From DATHZQ01 sp965216945 (GTDB lineage Bacteria; Actinomycetota; Acidimicrobiia; Spongiisociales; UBA5794), in the NCBI GenBank assembly GCA_965216945.1, contig CBDCGU010000003.1:248001-312000 (forward strand): DNA of 64,000 nucleotides, in the 5' to 3' direction. Each line of letters opens with the position of its first letter. Within the stretch, counting starts at the first letter, position 1. This document shows, piece after piece, positions 32,952 through 40,953 of the stretch. The position numbers were made by a program, and so were the translations under genes. A model generated the notes under the pieces. The model was not told where the DNA came from, ran no database searches, and saw nothing but the letters and a program-made list of their open reading frames with translations.

Positions 32952-33704
32952 TCACTCTCCCGACCGGTCCTCGGCTTTGCCGAAACGACGCTCCCTTCGC
33001 TGGTAGCGATCGATGCACTCCACCAGGGTGTGCCGGTCGAAGTCGGGCCAGAGAACGGGCGAGAACACGTACTCGGCGTAGGCGGACTCCCACAGGAGGA
33101 AGTTGGAGGTACGGTGTTCGCCGCTCGACCGGATCACCAGATCGGGGTCGGGCATTCGCGGCAGGTAGAGGCGCGCCGCCACAGCGTCGATGTCGACCTC
33201 ATCGGGGGTCAGCCGTCCCGCCGCCACCTCCTCGGCGATACGCCGCGCCGCCGAGGCGAGCTCGGCCCGGCCGCCGTAGTTGAACGCGAACACCAGCTCG
33301 AGCGTGTCGTTGCCCTTCGTCAGTTCCTCGGCAGCGGCGATCTCGGTGCGGAGCTCGTCGGGCACGCGGGGATCGTCACGATCCCCGATGAAGGTGATCC
33401 GTACACCCTTGGCGTGCATCTCGTCGCGACGCCTGCGCAGCAGGTCGATGTTGAAGTGCATGAGGAACAGCACCTCCTCGTCGTCACGCGACCAGTTCTC
33501 GGTCGAGAACACGTAGGCGGTGAGCCAGCCAACACCGAGAGCCAGCGCACCTTCGATCACATCGAAGAGGGCCGGCTCGCCACGGGCGTGGCCTGCCGTT
33601 CGCGGCAAACCACGAGCGTTGGCCCACCTGCCGTTGCCGTCGAGGATGATGGCAACGTGCCGCGGGATCCGCTCCTGGTCGAGCTCGGCGCCGTAGTCAA
33701 CCAT
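32952..33704 (-). CDS. uppS: undecaprenyl (polyprenyl) diphosphate synthase
   Basis: A 250-residue cis-prenyltransferase that makes the lipid carrier for cell-wall synthesis. Motifs: HVAIILDGNGRWANARGLPR (catalytic Asp and P-loop), TAYVFSTENWSRDDEEV, FAFNYGGRAELASAARRIA, and the C-terminal DLVIRSSGEHRTSNFLLWES with YAEYVFSPVLWPDF. ATG at 33704 overlaps the recO stop by 8 bp, so translation is coupled. Length is normal. Confidence 0.96.
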   Translation of the reverse strand: MVDYGAELDQERIPRHVAIILDGNGRWANARGLPRTAGHARGEPALFDVIEGALALGVGWLTAYVFSTENWSRDDEEVLFLMHFNIDLLRRRRDEMHAKGVRITFIGDRDDPRVPDELRTEIAAAEELTKGNDTLELVFAFNYGGRAELASAARRIAEEVAAGRLTPDEVDIDAVAARLYLPRMPDPDLVIRSSGEHRTSNFLLWESAYAEYVFSPVLWPDFDRHTLVECIDRYQRRERRFGKAEDRSGE

Positions 33705-34416
33705 CGAGCACCGCAAGGGACACGAGCCGCCGCTCCAAGTGGTACTCGAGGAAGCGGCGCGCAACACCGAGCGCGTCGTGGGAGAACGCCGGATCGTCGG
33801 CCGGTAGCGACTCGACGTCGGCGACGGCCAGCGCCGCCATGTAGTCGGTGAGTCCGTCGCGCAGCGCATAAGCACCCGAAGTACGGCATCGATCGCACAG
33901 CGCACCGCCCGCAGCGAAGCTGAAGCGAGTGAGCCGATCGGGGCGCCCGCACCCGGCACATCTGTCGAGAGCCGGGGCGACCCCCACGACGTCCGCCGCC
34001 TTCAGCATGTAGGCGGTCGTGAGATCCGCAGTGGCTGGGGCGGCCTCCAGTGCGCGGAGACCTCGCTGCAACAGCAAGAACAGACGCATCGCCGGTTCGT
34101 TCTCCTGCGCCACGATGTCGGCAACCTCGACCATCGTGCCGGCGGCGACCACGCGATCGAGATCGGCCCGCAACCGGTGGAAGGGCTCGATCATCGCAAC
34201 CGAGGTGATGGTGTCGAGGTTGCGACCTTCGTAGAGCACGAGGTCGACGTGCGAGAAGGGCTCGAGACGTCCGCCGAAGCGGCTCTTCGTCTTGCGCACG
34301 CCCTTGGCCACCGTTCGCAGCTTGCCGTGGTTCGGGCTGAGCAGCACGACCACCCGATCGGCGTCGCCGAAGGGGTAACTCCTCAGGACGATTCCTTGGT
34401 CGTTGCGCAGCGCCAC
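33697..34416 (-). CDS. recO: DNA repair protein RecO
   Basis: A 239-residue recombination mediator of the RecFOR pathway. The N-terminal OB fold contains DQGIVLRSYPFGDADRVVVL and HGKLRTVAKGVRKTKSRFGG. A helical middle follows, then a four-cysteine zinc finger (RCAGCGRPDRLTRF and GALCDRCRTSG) and the C-terminal helices. All are in the usual order. It starts the recO-uppS unit, upstream of glyS. Confidence 0.93.
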   Translation of the reverse strand: MALRNDQGIVLRSYPFGDADRVVVLLSPNHGKLRTVAKGVRKTKSRFGGRLEPFSHVDLVLYEGRNLDTITSVAMIEPFHRLRADLDRVVAAGTMVEVADIVAQENEPAMRLFLLLQRGLRALEAAPATADLTTAYMLKAADVVGVAPALDRCAGCGRPDRLTRFSFAAGGALCDRCRTSGAYALRDGLTDYMAALAVADVESLPADDPAFSHDALGVARRFLEYHLERRLVSLAVLDG

Positions 34417-34528
34417 CGCAGCCTCTCTCGCACCGTTGCCGAACGAGGGTACCGCCGGGCCGCCAGATATCGCGTCACGTAGCCTCAGGCCGACGGCACA
34501 ATCCGTGGAACGACCTGGGAGGACGCTG

Positions 34529-34819
34529 ATGCCCCGATTGGATGAGGACGCCAGAGCCGCGTTCGTCGCAGAGCATCCCGGCTGGGAGATCGACGAGGAG
34601 ACACTCCGACGCCGGTTTGTCTTCGATGGCTTCCCGGCGGCAATCGCCTTCGTCGTGCACGTGGCTTTTGCAGCCGAGGCCGCCGACCATCACCCGGACA
34701 TCGACGTCCGATGGAACAAGGTCGACATCGCACTCACCACGCACGATGCCGGGGCTCTGACGGAGAAGGACACGGCCCTCGCCGCACGTTGCCAGCGAAT
34801 CTCCGACTCAGGACACTAG
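34529..34819 (+). CDS. pterin-4a-carbinolamine dehydratase
   Basis: A 96-residue enzyme of the PCD/DCoH family, which dehydrates 4a-hydroxytetrahydropterin to recycle the cofactor of aromatic hydroxylases. The active-site motif is complete: AADHHPDIDVRWNKVDIALT, then TTHDAGALTEKD, with the histidine pair and the distal histidine in place. ATG at 34529 has GGGAGGA at 6-bp spacing. It is a single gene between divergent recO and the convergent sigma-fusion gene; no hydroxylase is nearby. Confidence 0.92.
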   Translation: MPRLDEDARAAFVAEHPGWEIDEETLRRRFVFDGFPAAIAFVVHVAFAAEAADHHPDIDVRWNKVDIALTTHDAGALTEKDTALAARCQRISDSGH

Positions 34820-34870
34820 GAGGGCGCGGAGAATGGCACAGGGGCGCCGTGCTCGGTTCCGGACCGGCGC

Positions 34871-37800
34871 TCAGGCAGGCTCCCTGATGCGGCCGCCATC
34901 TCCTCCTGTGCCGTCGTCGGTTGCCGCGTCGAGCGGGCACCGCCTCACGTTGATCGAGATGCTCTCGGAGGTGGATGAGTTGCCGACGGTGTCCGTTGCG
35001 GTGACGGTGATCTCGAACGGCACCAGCGTCCAGTTGAGTGCCGGATCGACGAAGAGGCTGAAGTCGGCGACCGATGTCGGGTCGAGGGTGCCTGGGATCG
35101 TGCCGGAATGGACCTTGCCATCGATCACGCCGGTGTAGGTGAACGTCACCGAGGCAACTCCGCTCGAGTCACTCACCGCCGCACTCAACTGGGCCACTGT
35201 CGCTCCCACACTGCACTCCCCATCGGGCAGGGTGCCCGCAAAGATGAGGCGCAGCGACGACCTCACCGACGTGATGTCCGGTCCCGTCGTGTCGAGCGAG
35301 ACGATCGTGACGGTCGCACTGTCCGACAGCCCGCCCGGATCGGTGACCGTCGCCGTCAACGAGCTCGGCAAGGGCATCGTCACCGGATAGGCGGCGTAGG
35401 TCAGCACACCCGTGACCGGGTCGATCGAGAAGACTCCCTCCGGATCGCCGTCGACGATGGCGTAAGTCAAGGCATCGCCATCCGGGTCGCTACCCGTCAA
35501 GGTGGCCACCGTGGCGCCGGGGAGCACACCTTCAGGAATGACGACCGTGGCATCGGCCAGCGTCGGCACCTCGTTGACATTGGTCACCTGGAGGGTGACG
35601 GTCACGGACGTCTCGCCACCGTTGCCGTCGGACACGGTCGTCGTGGCGGAATGACTCGCATCCGCTTCGAAGTCGAGTGCGGCGCCAACGGTCACGGTGC
35701 CATCGGCTGCGATGGCGATCGGGCCGCTCACCGGGTCGAACGTCACGGCATCCCCATCGGGGTCCGACGCCGTGATCGCACCGAGAACCGTACCGATCGT
35801 GCTGTCTTCTGCAGCTGTGAATGTCACATCGCTCGCCACCGGAGCGTCGTTGACCGGCGCAACCGTGACGATGGCTGCACCAGCCGTGTCGAGGGCGCCG
35901 TCGGTGACGGTGTAGTCGAATGTGTCCGTGCCGACGAAGTCCGCCGCCGCGGTGTAGACGGCCGTACCGTCCGCCGCGATCACCACCGTGGCACCATTCG
36001 GCGAAGTGATCGTGCCCGGCGTGACGGACAACGAATCTCCGTCCGGATCGTCCCACCCCGCAAGGAGGTCGATCGTCGTCGAGCCGTCCTCCGGAACCGT
36101 GGCCGTCACCGGACTCGCCGGCGAGGAAGGCGGATCGGCAACGGGATCGACGGTCAAGCTCACGGTGATCACGACGTCGGTCGTTCCGTCTGTGACCGTG
36201 TACGAGAAGGTATCGGTACCGTTGAAGTTGGCCGGGGGCGTGTATACGAGACTGCCCTCGACAATCGAACCACCGGCCGCACTCACGGTGTCGAACGAGC
36301 TCACGACGAGGGGATCCCCGTCCGCATCGAACGCACCCGCCAGCGGGTCGAACGAGTAGACGAGGTCCTCGGCGGTCACGATCGCACCCGGTCCGGGCAC
36401 CACGGGCTGATCGTCGATGGGCAGCACCGTGAGGCTGACCGTGGCCGCACCCGATCGGCCGAGGGTGTCGGCGACGGAGTACGAGAGCTGGTCGGAGCCT
36501 GAGAAGTTCGCCGCGGGCGTGTACACGATCGTGCCATCGTTGCCCGCCGCCGCCGAGCCGTTGGAAGGGCCGCTGGCGACGCGCAGCGACGACGGGTCCA
36601 CAGGGCCCGTGTCGTTGGCGAGCACGTTGATCGTGAGCGTCGTGTCCTCCGCGATCGACCCGCTGTCATCAGCAACGACGAACGCAGGAGCCGGCGGCGG
36701 TGGCGGCAGCGTGGTCGGCGTCGGTGGAGGCGGCGCCGCCGTGGTCGTCGGCGCAGCAGTCGTCGTGGTTGGGGTCGCGGTCGTGGCCGTGGGGGCTGCG
36801 GCCGTCGCAGGCAGCGGCTCCGGCGCGTCGACGACAATCGTCGTAGTCGTCTCAGCCGCGGCCACAGGCGGCGGCGTGTCGCTCGACCGGTTGATGGCGA
36901 GGAATCCAGCGGTTGCGGCGGCAACGGCGATCGCGGCGACCGCGGCGACGGTGGCGATGGTCGCTACCTGGCCACCCGCGGCAGCTGCCCCTGTCGTCAG
37001 CCCTGCTCCCCCACCTGCACCACTGCCGGCTCCGGCACCTGACGCGGCTCCGGCCCCGGCGCCTGCACCGACCTTGGCAGCTGCGACCGTTCCCACGCCT
37101 GCTGCACCCGCGGCGCCGGCGGCAACAGAGCCCCAGATGGCGGCCTTGAGGCCGGCGGGGACCGGCACCAACATGAGAGCGGCGAACATCTTGAGGGGCT
37201 CGAGATAGAACACCCGGTTGTCGCTGCACACTCCGCACTTGGCGACATGGCGATCGGCGCGCTTGCGCAGCTCCGGGGTCATCTGGTCGACGTCGGGCCC
37301 GATCACCGAGGCGAGCTTGGCGCAATCCTGCCGACCCTTGCGCACCAGGAGGTAGGTCGACAACGTCTTCGAGAAACTCTGCTTCATCCGCGAGACCATC
37401 GTGTAGGCGTTGCCTTTCGACACGCCCATGACCTCGGCGATCTCCGCCGAGTCGAGACCTTGACGCACGTGCAGATCCATCACCGTGTAGGTGCGGGCGT
37501 CGAGCCCGGCAGCGGCTTCCCACACGATGTCTGCAGCCTGCTGGACCGCCGCCATCTGCTCCGGGTCGACGCCGGGGTCGGCGTCGGCCACCGCCATCGT
37601 GGCCCGCTCGTCGTCGTCGACCGATCCGCCGACCGTCGCGGTGCGCTTCGAACTGCGGATGCGGTTGAGCCCCGTACGGTGAGCGATGGTGAAGATCCAG
37701 CTCTTGAACCGGTCTGGGTTCTTCAGCGTGGGAAGTTGCTCCATCGCCTTGATGAAGGTGTCCTGAGCCACATCCGCCGCTTCCTCGCGATTCCGCAAGA

Positions 37801-37924
37801 GCCGCGTGACGAAGTCGAACACGCTCGGGAAGTACCGCTCGTAGAGCGCCGAAAAGGCGTCCTGTCGCCCGTCGAGTGCGAGGCGTACAAGATCGCCGTC
37901 AGATTCGGGAAGTGGTGCTGCCAT
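34871..37924 (-). CDS. ECF sigma factor fused to zinc anti-sigma motif, membrane segment and cadherin-like tail
   Basis: 1017 residues. Sigma region 2 lies at about 20-90 (YERYFPSVFDFVTRLLRNRE, FKSWIFTIAHRTGLNRIR) and region 4 at 125-190 (LDSAEIAEVMGVSKGNAYTM). Then comes a zinc anti-sigma-like motif, H226-x3-C230-x2-C233 with C201 before it. A Gly/Ala-rich stretch and a hydrophobic segment at about 320-344 (VATIATVAAVAAIAVAAATA) follow, then a Pro/Thr linker to 412. The remaining 600 residues are cadherin/Big-like modules with DPDGD and SYTVTDG motifs. Sigma region and inhibitor would face the cytoplasm and the repeats the outside. Activation could need proteolysis or unfolding of the zinc part (inference). 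No stop or frameshift separates the parts. Confidence 0.85.
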   Translation of the reverse strand: MAAPLPESDGDLVRLALDGRQDAFSALYERYFPSVFDFVTRLLRNREEAADVAQDTFIKAMEQLPTLKNPDRFKSWIFTIAHRTGLNRIRSSKRTATVGGSVDDDERATMAVADADPGVDPEQMAAVQQAADIVWEAAAGLDARTYTVMDLHVRQGLDSAEIAEVMGVSKGNAYTMVSRMKQSFSKTLSTYLLVRKGRQDCAKLASVIGPDVDQMTPELRKRADRHVAKCGVCSDNRVFYLEPLKMFAALMLVPVPAGLKAAIWGSVAAGAAGAAGVGTVAAAKVGAGAGAGAASGAGAGSGAGGGAGLTTGAAAAGGQVATIATVAAVAAIAVAAATAGFLAINRSSDTPPPVAAAETTTTIVVDAPEPLPATAAAPTATTATPTTTTAAPTTTAAPPPPTPTTLPPPPPAPAFVVADDSGSIAEDTTLTINVLANDTGPVDPSSLRVASGPSNGSAAAGNDGTIVYTPAANFSGSDQLSYSVADTLGRSGAATVSLTVLPIDDQPVVPGPGAIVTAEDLVYSFDPLAGAFDADGDPLVVSSFDTVSAAGGSIVEGSLVYTPPANFNGTDTFSYTVTDGTTDVVITVSLTVDPVADPPSSPASPVTATVPEDGSTTIDLLAGWDDPDGDSLSVTPGTITSPNGATVVIAADGTAVYTAAADFVGTDTFDYTVTDGALDTAGAAIVTVAPVNDAPVASDVTFTAAEDSTIGTVLGAITASDPDGDAVTFDPVSGPIAIAADGTVTVGAALDFEADASHSATTTVSDGNGGETSVTVTLQVTNVNEVPTLADATVVIPEGVLPGATVATLTGSDPDGDALTYAIVDGDPEGVFSIDPVTGVLTYAAYPVTMPLPSSLTATVTDPGGLSDSATVTIVSLDTTGPDITSVRSSLRLIFAGTLPDGECSVGATVAQLSAAVSDSSGVASVTFTYTGVIDGKVHSGTIPGTLDPTSVADFSLFVDPALNWTLVPFEITVTATDTVGNSSTSESISINVRRCPLDAATDDGTGGDGGRIREPA

Positions 37925-38438
37925 TCCGCCCTACCTCACTGGCCAGTCTCATGCGGGGGGAACCACCACAGGATATACCGAAAACGCGAGCGCGTGGGCG
38001 GGAGGCCGTGTGTGCGGCCTCCCGCCAAGTACGCAGCCCCCCCACCGGGGAGAGAGTGAGTTCCCCCTGCTGCGACCTCGAAACCTGTCTCTCGTAGCGT
38101 GTCGATGCCCGATCCGCCTTGGTTTCAGTAGCTTCTTCGTTCGTACATGGGTTGGACACGGACGGCCCGGTGACCCTTACACCGTTTCCGTCACCACCGA
38201 GCAGAATGATGCGGCCGACCCAGCCCATTTGGGCGTTGCAGAACGCCATCCGGACGCGAATCAGGGCCCAGAGAGAGATGGGCCCTGACTCCTGCGATGG
38301 CGGTAAGGAGAGAGAAGGGAAGGGTCCGCCATCTGTTTTGGATTGTGTGAGGGTCCTTAGCGGACCCTCAGAGAGCCTCTTAGCGTTGCTCTCGAAGGTA
38401 AGACACTCGACGGTCGCGTTTCTTACACGTTCGAGCGA
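37925..38438. other. 514-bp non-coding region with three strong hairpins
   Basis: No convincing gene. Hairpins: 37997-38026 (12-bp stem GGCGGGAGGCCG), 38261-38288 (10-bp stem TCAGGGCCCA) and 38348-38370 (9-bp stem TGAGGGTCC). The last shares GGGTCC with GGGTCCGC at 38316-38323, which could pair with GCGGACCC at 38360-38367 instead, so two exclusive folds are possible. The region is both the 3' flank of era and the leader of the sigma-fusion gene. Confidence 0.6.
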
Positions 38439-39323
38439 TCAAAAACCCAACCGATCCAGAAGCTGGTCGCGGCGCTGCCAATCGCGCTCTACCTTGACCC
38501 GCAGATCGAGGAATACGGGAGCACCGAACAATGCCTCGAGATCTCGCCGTGCCGCGGCGCCGACATCCCGCAGCAGTGTCCCGCCCTTGCCGATGACGAT
38601 GCCCTTCTGGGAAGGCCGCTCGACGTACACCGTCCCCTCGATGTGGACCACGCCGTTGTCCCGCGTCTCTATGTCACCGACAACCACGGCGAGCGAATGG
38701 GGCAACTCGTCGCGCAGCGTGGCCAGGTACTTCTCCCGAACGAGCTCGGCCGCGAGCAGGTGCTCCGGCTGGTCGGTGGTCATGTCGGCGGGGAAGTACG
38801 CCGGTCCCTCGGGAAGCATGCCGACGAGCTCGTCGACGATCCGCTCCACCCCATCGGACTCGAGCGCCGAGACGGGAACGTACGCGGCAAAGCCCCACTC
38901 CCCCGCTTCGGCGAGCTGCACGGCGATCTGGTCCGGTCGGGCGGCGTCGACCTTGTTCACCACCACGATCACGGGAGTGGAGGCCTCCGCCAGCCGGGCG
39001 GCGATCAACCGGTCGCCAGGCCCGATCTTCTGGGTCGCGTCGACCATGAAGAGCACGACGTCCGTCTCCTCCAACGACCCGTAGACGAGGCGGTTGAGCC
39101 TCTCCCCCAACGCGGTACGCGGCCGATGGAGGCCCGGTGTGTCCACCAGCACGATCTGCACGTCGCGCTCGGGGATGGTCAGCACACCGCGAATCGTGTT
39201 GCGCGTCGTTTGCGGGCGGGGCGAGGTGATCGCCACTTTGGCGCCGACGAGTGCGTTGACCAGCGTTGACTTCCCGACGTTGGGGCGACCGACGACGGAG
39301 ACGAAACCGCTTCGTCCGGCCAT
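38439..39323 (-). CDS. era: GTPase Era
   Basis: A 294-residue ribosome-assembly GTPase. G motifs: GRPNVGKSTLVNALVGAKVA, TTRNTIRGV, LVDTPGLHRPRT, VVNKVD and SALESDGVE. The C-terminal KH domain that binds the 3' end of 16S rRNA is present (HIEGTVYVERPSQKGIVIGK, GGTLLRDVGAAARRDLEALF). It overlaps the corC-like gene by TGATG and is the last gene of the hrcA-to-era run. Confidence 0.97.
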   Translation of the reverse strand: MAGRSGFVSVVGRPNVGKSTLVNALVGAKVAITSPRPQTTRNTIRGVLTIPERDVQIVLVDTPGLHRPRTALGERLNRLVYGSLEETDVVLFMVDATQKIGPGDRLIAARLAEASTPVIVVVNKVDAARPDQIAVQLAEAGEWGFAAYVPVSALESDGVERIVDELVGMLPEGPAYFPADMTTDQPEHLLAAELVREKYLATLRDELPHSLAVVVGDIETRDNGVVHIEGTVYVERPSQKGIVIGKGGTLLRDVGAAARRDLEALFGAPVFLDLRVKVERDWQRRDQLLDRLGF

Positions 39324-40489
39324 CAGGGAACCGAGAGCCGGACGCGGGCGATGCGTCTGCCCTGGACCCGGTCGGCAACGAAGACGTGCTGGGCGAGATC
39401 GAACCGCTCACCTTCCCGGGGCACCCGACCTGCCAGTCCGAGCACGAGCCCGCCCACGGTGTCCCATTCCTCGTCGGGCAGGTCCACACCGATGAGCTCC
39501 TCCAGCTCGTCGATGCTCATGCGGGCGTCCAGCAGATAGTCTCCACCGTCCAGTTGCGTCACCATCGGCTCCTCATCGTCGTACTCGTCGACGATCTCCC
39601 CGACGATCTCCTCGAGCAGGTCCTCGATCGTCACCAGCCCTGCCGTGCCGCCGTATTCGTCGACGACGATCGCCAGGTGGACCTGGTTGACTTGCATTTC
39701 GCGGAGCAGATCGGGAACCGGTTTGGTCTCGGGCACGAAGTAGGGAGGACGCGCCAGCTGGCGGCTCGGCATGGGCTCGGCGTTGTCGTCGTACAGCTTG
39801 AGCAGGTCCCGGGCGTAGAGGACGCCGACGACGTCGTCGATCCCCTCGCCGAGCACCGGGATCCGTGACCGCCCTGCCTCGATCACAACGTCGAGAGCCT
39901 TGTCGGTGGACGCATCACCGGAAACCACGACCATGTCGGGGCGGGGAACCATGACCTCGCGAACGATCGAATCGCCGAACTCGAGCACCGAGGTGATCAG
40001 CTCTCGCTCGGCCGTCTCGTCCTCCTCGTCTTCGACCGGCTCTCCTTCCTCATCCACATCCGCGATGAGGTCTGCGGCGGCACGTCCCAGGTCGATCGCG
40101 GGACGCAGCAGCCAAGCCCATCGATATGCGATCCGCTTCGGCCGGTTGCGGCCGATACTCCGCGGCACGACATCACCCGCCAGGACCAGAACCGCACCCA
40201 ACAGGATCAACGCCCATAGCAACGCCGACCCGTCGAACAGGCGGGTCAGCGCCCAGGTGGCCGGTATCGCTGCCATCACCAGCAGACCGGTGGAGAAGAT
40301 GCCCAATGCCGGTTGCAGCTGAGGTCGATCATCGAGCAGCTCCGCCACGATCCCGGCGCGGCCGTCGCTCTCGAGGGCGTCCTGGAGAGCGTCGGCTCGG
40401 GGGGTGCGGACGAGCGAGGCGCCGGCGGCGCGGATGATGGCCGTCACCAGCACCAGCAAGGCGGCGACGACCAGGGCTACCGTCGTCAC
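39323..40489 (-). CDS. CorC/HlyC-type CBS-domain membrane protein
   Basis: 388 residues. An N-terminal CNNM/DUF21 membrane part (VALVVAALLVLVTAIIRAAG, GIFSTGLLVMAAIPATWAL, LLWALILLGAVLVLAGDVVP) is followed by two CBS domains (VREVMVPRPDMVVVSGDAST and VNQVHLAIVVDEYGGTAGLV, TIEDLLEEIVGEIVDEYDDE) and a CorC/HlyC C-terminal domain (DYLLDARMSIDELEELIGVD). Such proteins are linked to magnesium or cobalt handling. The GTG start overlaps the ybeY stop, so the two are coupled. Confidence 0.92.
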   Translation of the reverse strand: MTTVALVVAALLVLVTAIIRAAGASLVRTPRADALQDALESDGRAGIVAELLDDRPQLQPALGIFSTGLLVMAAIPATWALTRLFDGSALLWALILLGAVLVLAGDVVPRSIGRNRPKRIAYRWAWLLRPAIDLGRAAADLIADVDEEGEPVEDEEDETAERELITSVLEFGDSIVREVMVPRPDMVVVSGDASTDKALDVVIEAGRSRIPVLGEGIDDVVGVLYARDLLKLYDDNAEPMPSRQLARPPYFVPETKPVPDLLREMQVNQVHLAIVVDEYGGTAGLVTIEDLLEEIVGEIVDEYDDEEPMVTQLDGGDYLLDARMSIDELEELIGVDLPDEEWDTVGGLVLGLAGRVPREGERFDLAQHVFVADRVQGRRIARVRLSVP

Positions 40490-40953
40490 GGTCGCACCTT
40501 CCCGACGCGAGCCAGATAGACCCGCTCACGCGCCTCCATGATCTCTGCGTCGCTCTCGATCACGTGGTCGTAACCCAAGAGGTGCAGCAACCCGTGCACC
40601 ACCATCAACGCCATCTCATCTTCGAAGGCTACCCCCGCCGCTTCCGCCCTTCCACGCACGACACCGGGGCAGATGAGCACGTCACCGATGGCGAGCGGAG
40701 GACCCGGTACCGGCGGTGGCGCCGGCGGGGAGCCAGGGCGAAGGTCCTCGAGCGGAAACGACAGAACGTCGGTTGCCCCTGATTTGCCGAGGTGGGTCTC
40801 ATTCAGCTCGGCGATGCGGGACTCGTCCACCAGCGTGATCGCCACCTCGGTGGAGGCGGGAAGACGTTCGCCCTCGAGCACGATGGCGGCGAGCTCGACG
40901 AGGGGGCCGGAAGGAAGGGGGTCGTCCTGTTCGTCCAGGAAGACGATGTTCAC
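40486..40953 (-). CDS. ybeY: endoribonuclease YbeY
   Basis: A 155-residue metal-dependent RNase for 16S rRNA 3'-end maturation and quality control. The zinc motif HGLLHLLGYDH is present near residue 119, preceded by the family segment LNETHLGKSGATDVLSFPLE. A proline-rich insert (SPPAPPPVPGPP) lies between the two, longer than usual. GTG at 40953 overlaps the pgpH stop by GTGA. It is part of phoH-pgpH-ybeY-corC-era. Confidence 0.95.
   Translation of the reverse strand: MNIVFLDEQDDPLPSGPLVELAAIVLEGERLPASTEVAITLVDESRIAELNETHLGKSGATDVLSFPLEDLRPGSPPAPPPVPGPPLAIGDVLICPGVVRGRAEAAGVAFEDEMALMVVHGLLHLLGYDHVIESDAEIMEARERVYLARVGKVRP

Noticed and set aside
31719..33851. 710-codon open frame spanning glyS and uppS on the plus strand
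   Set aside because: It covers two unrelated well-supported genes antisense, so it cannot be a real gene of its own.
37925..38440. Known riboswitch class in the leader before the sigma-fusion gene
   Set aside because: I could not match cyclic-di-GMP or other consensus elements by eye; only generic hairpins are supported.
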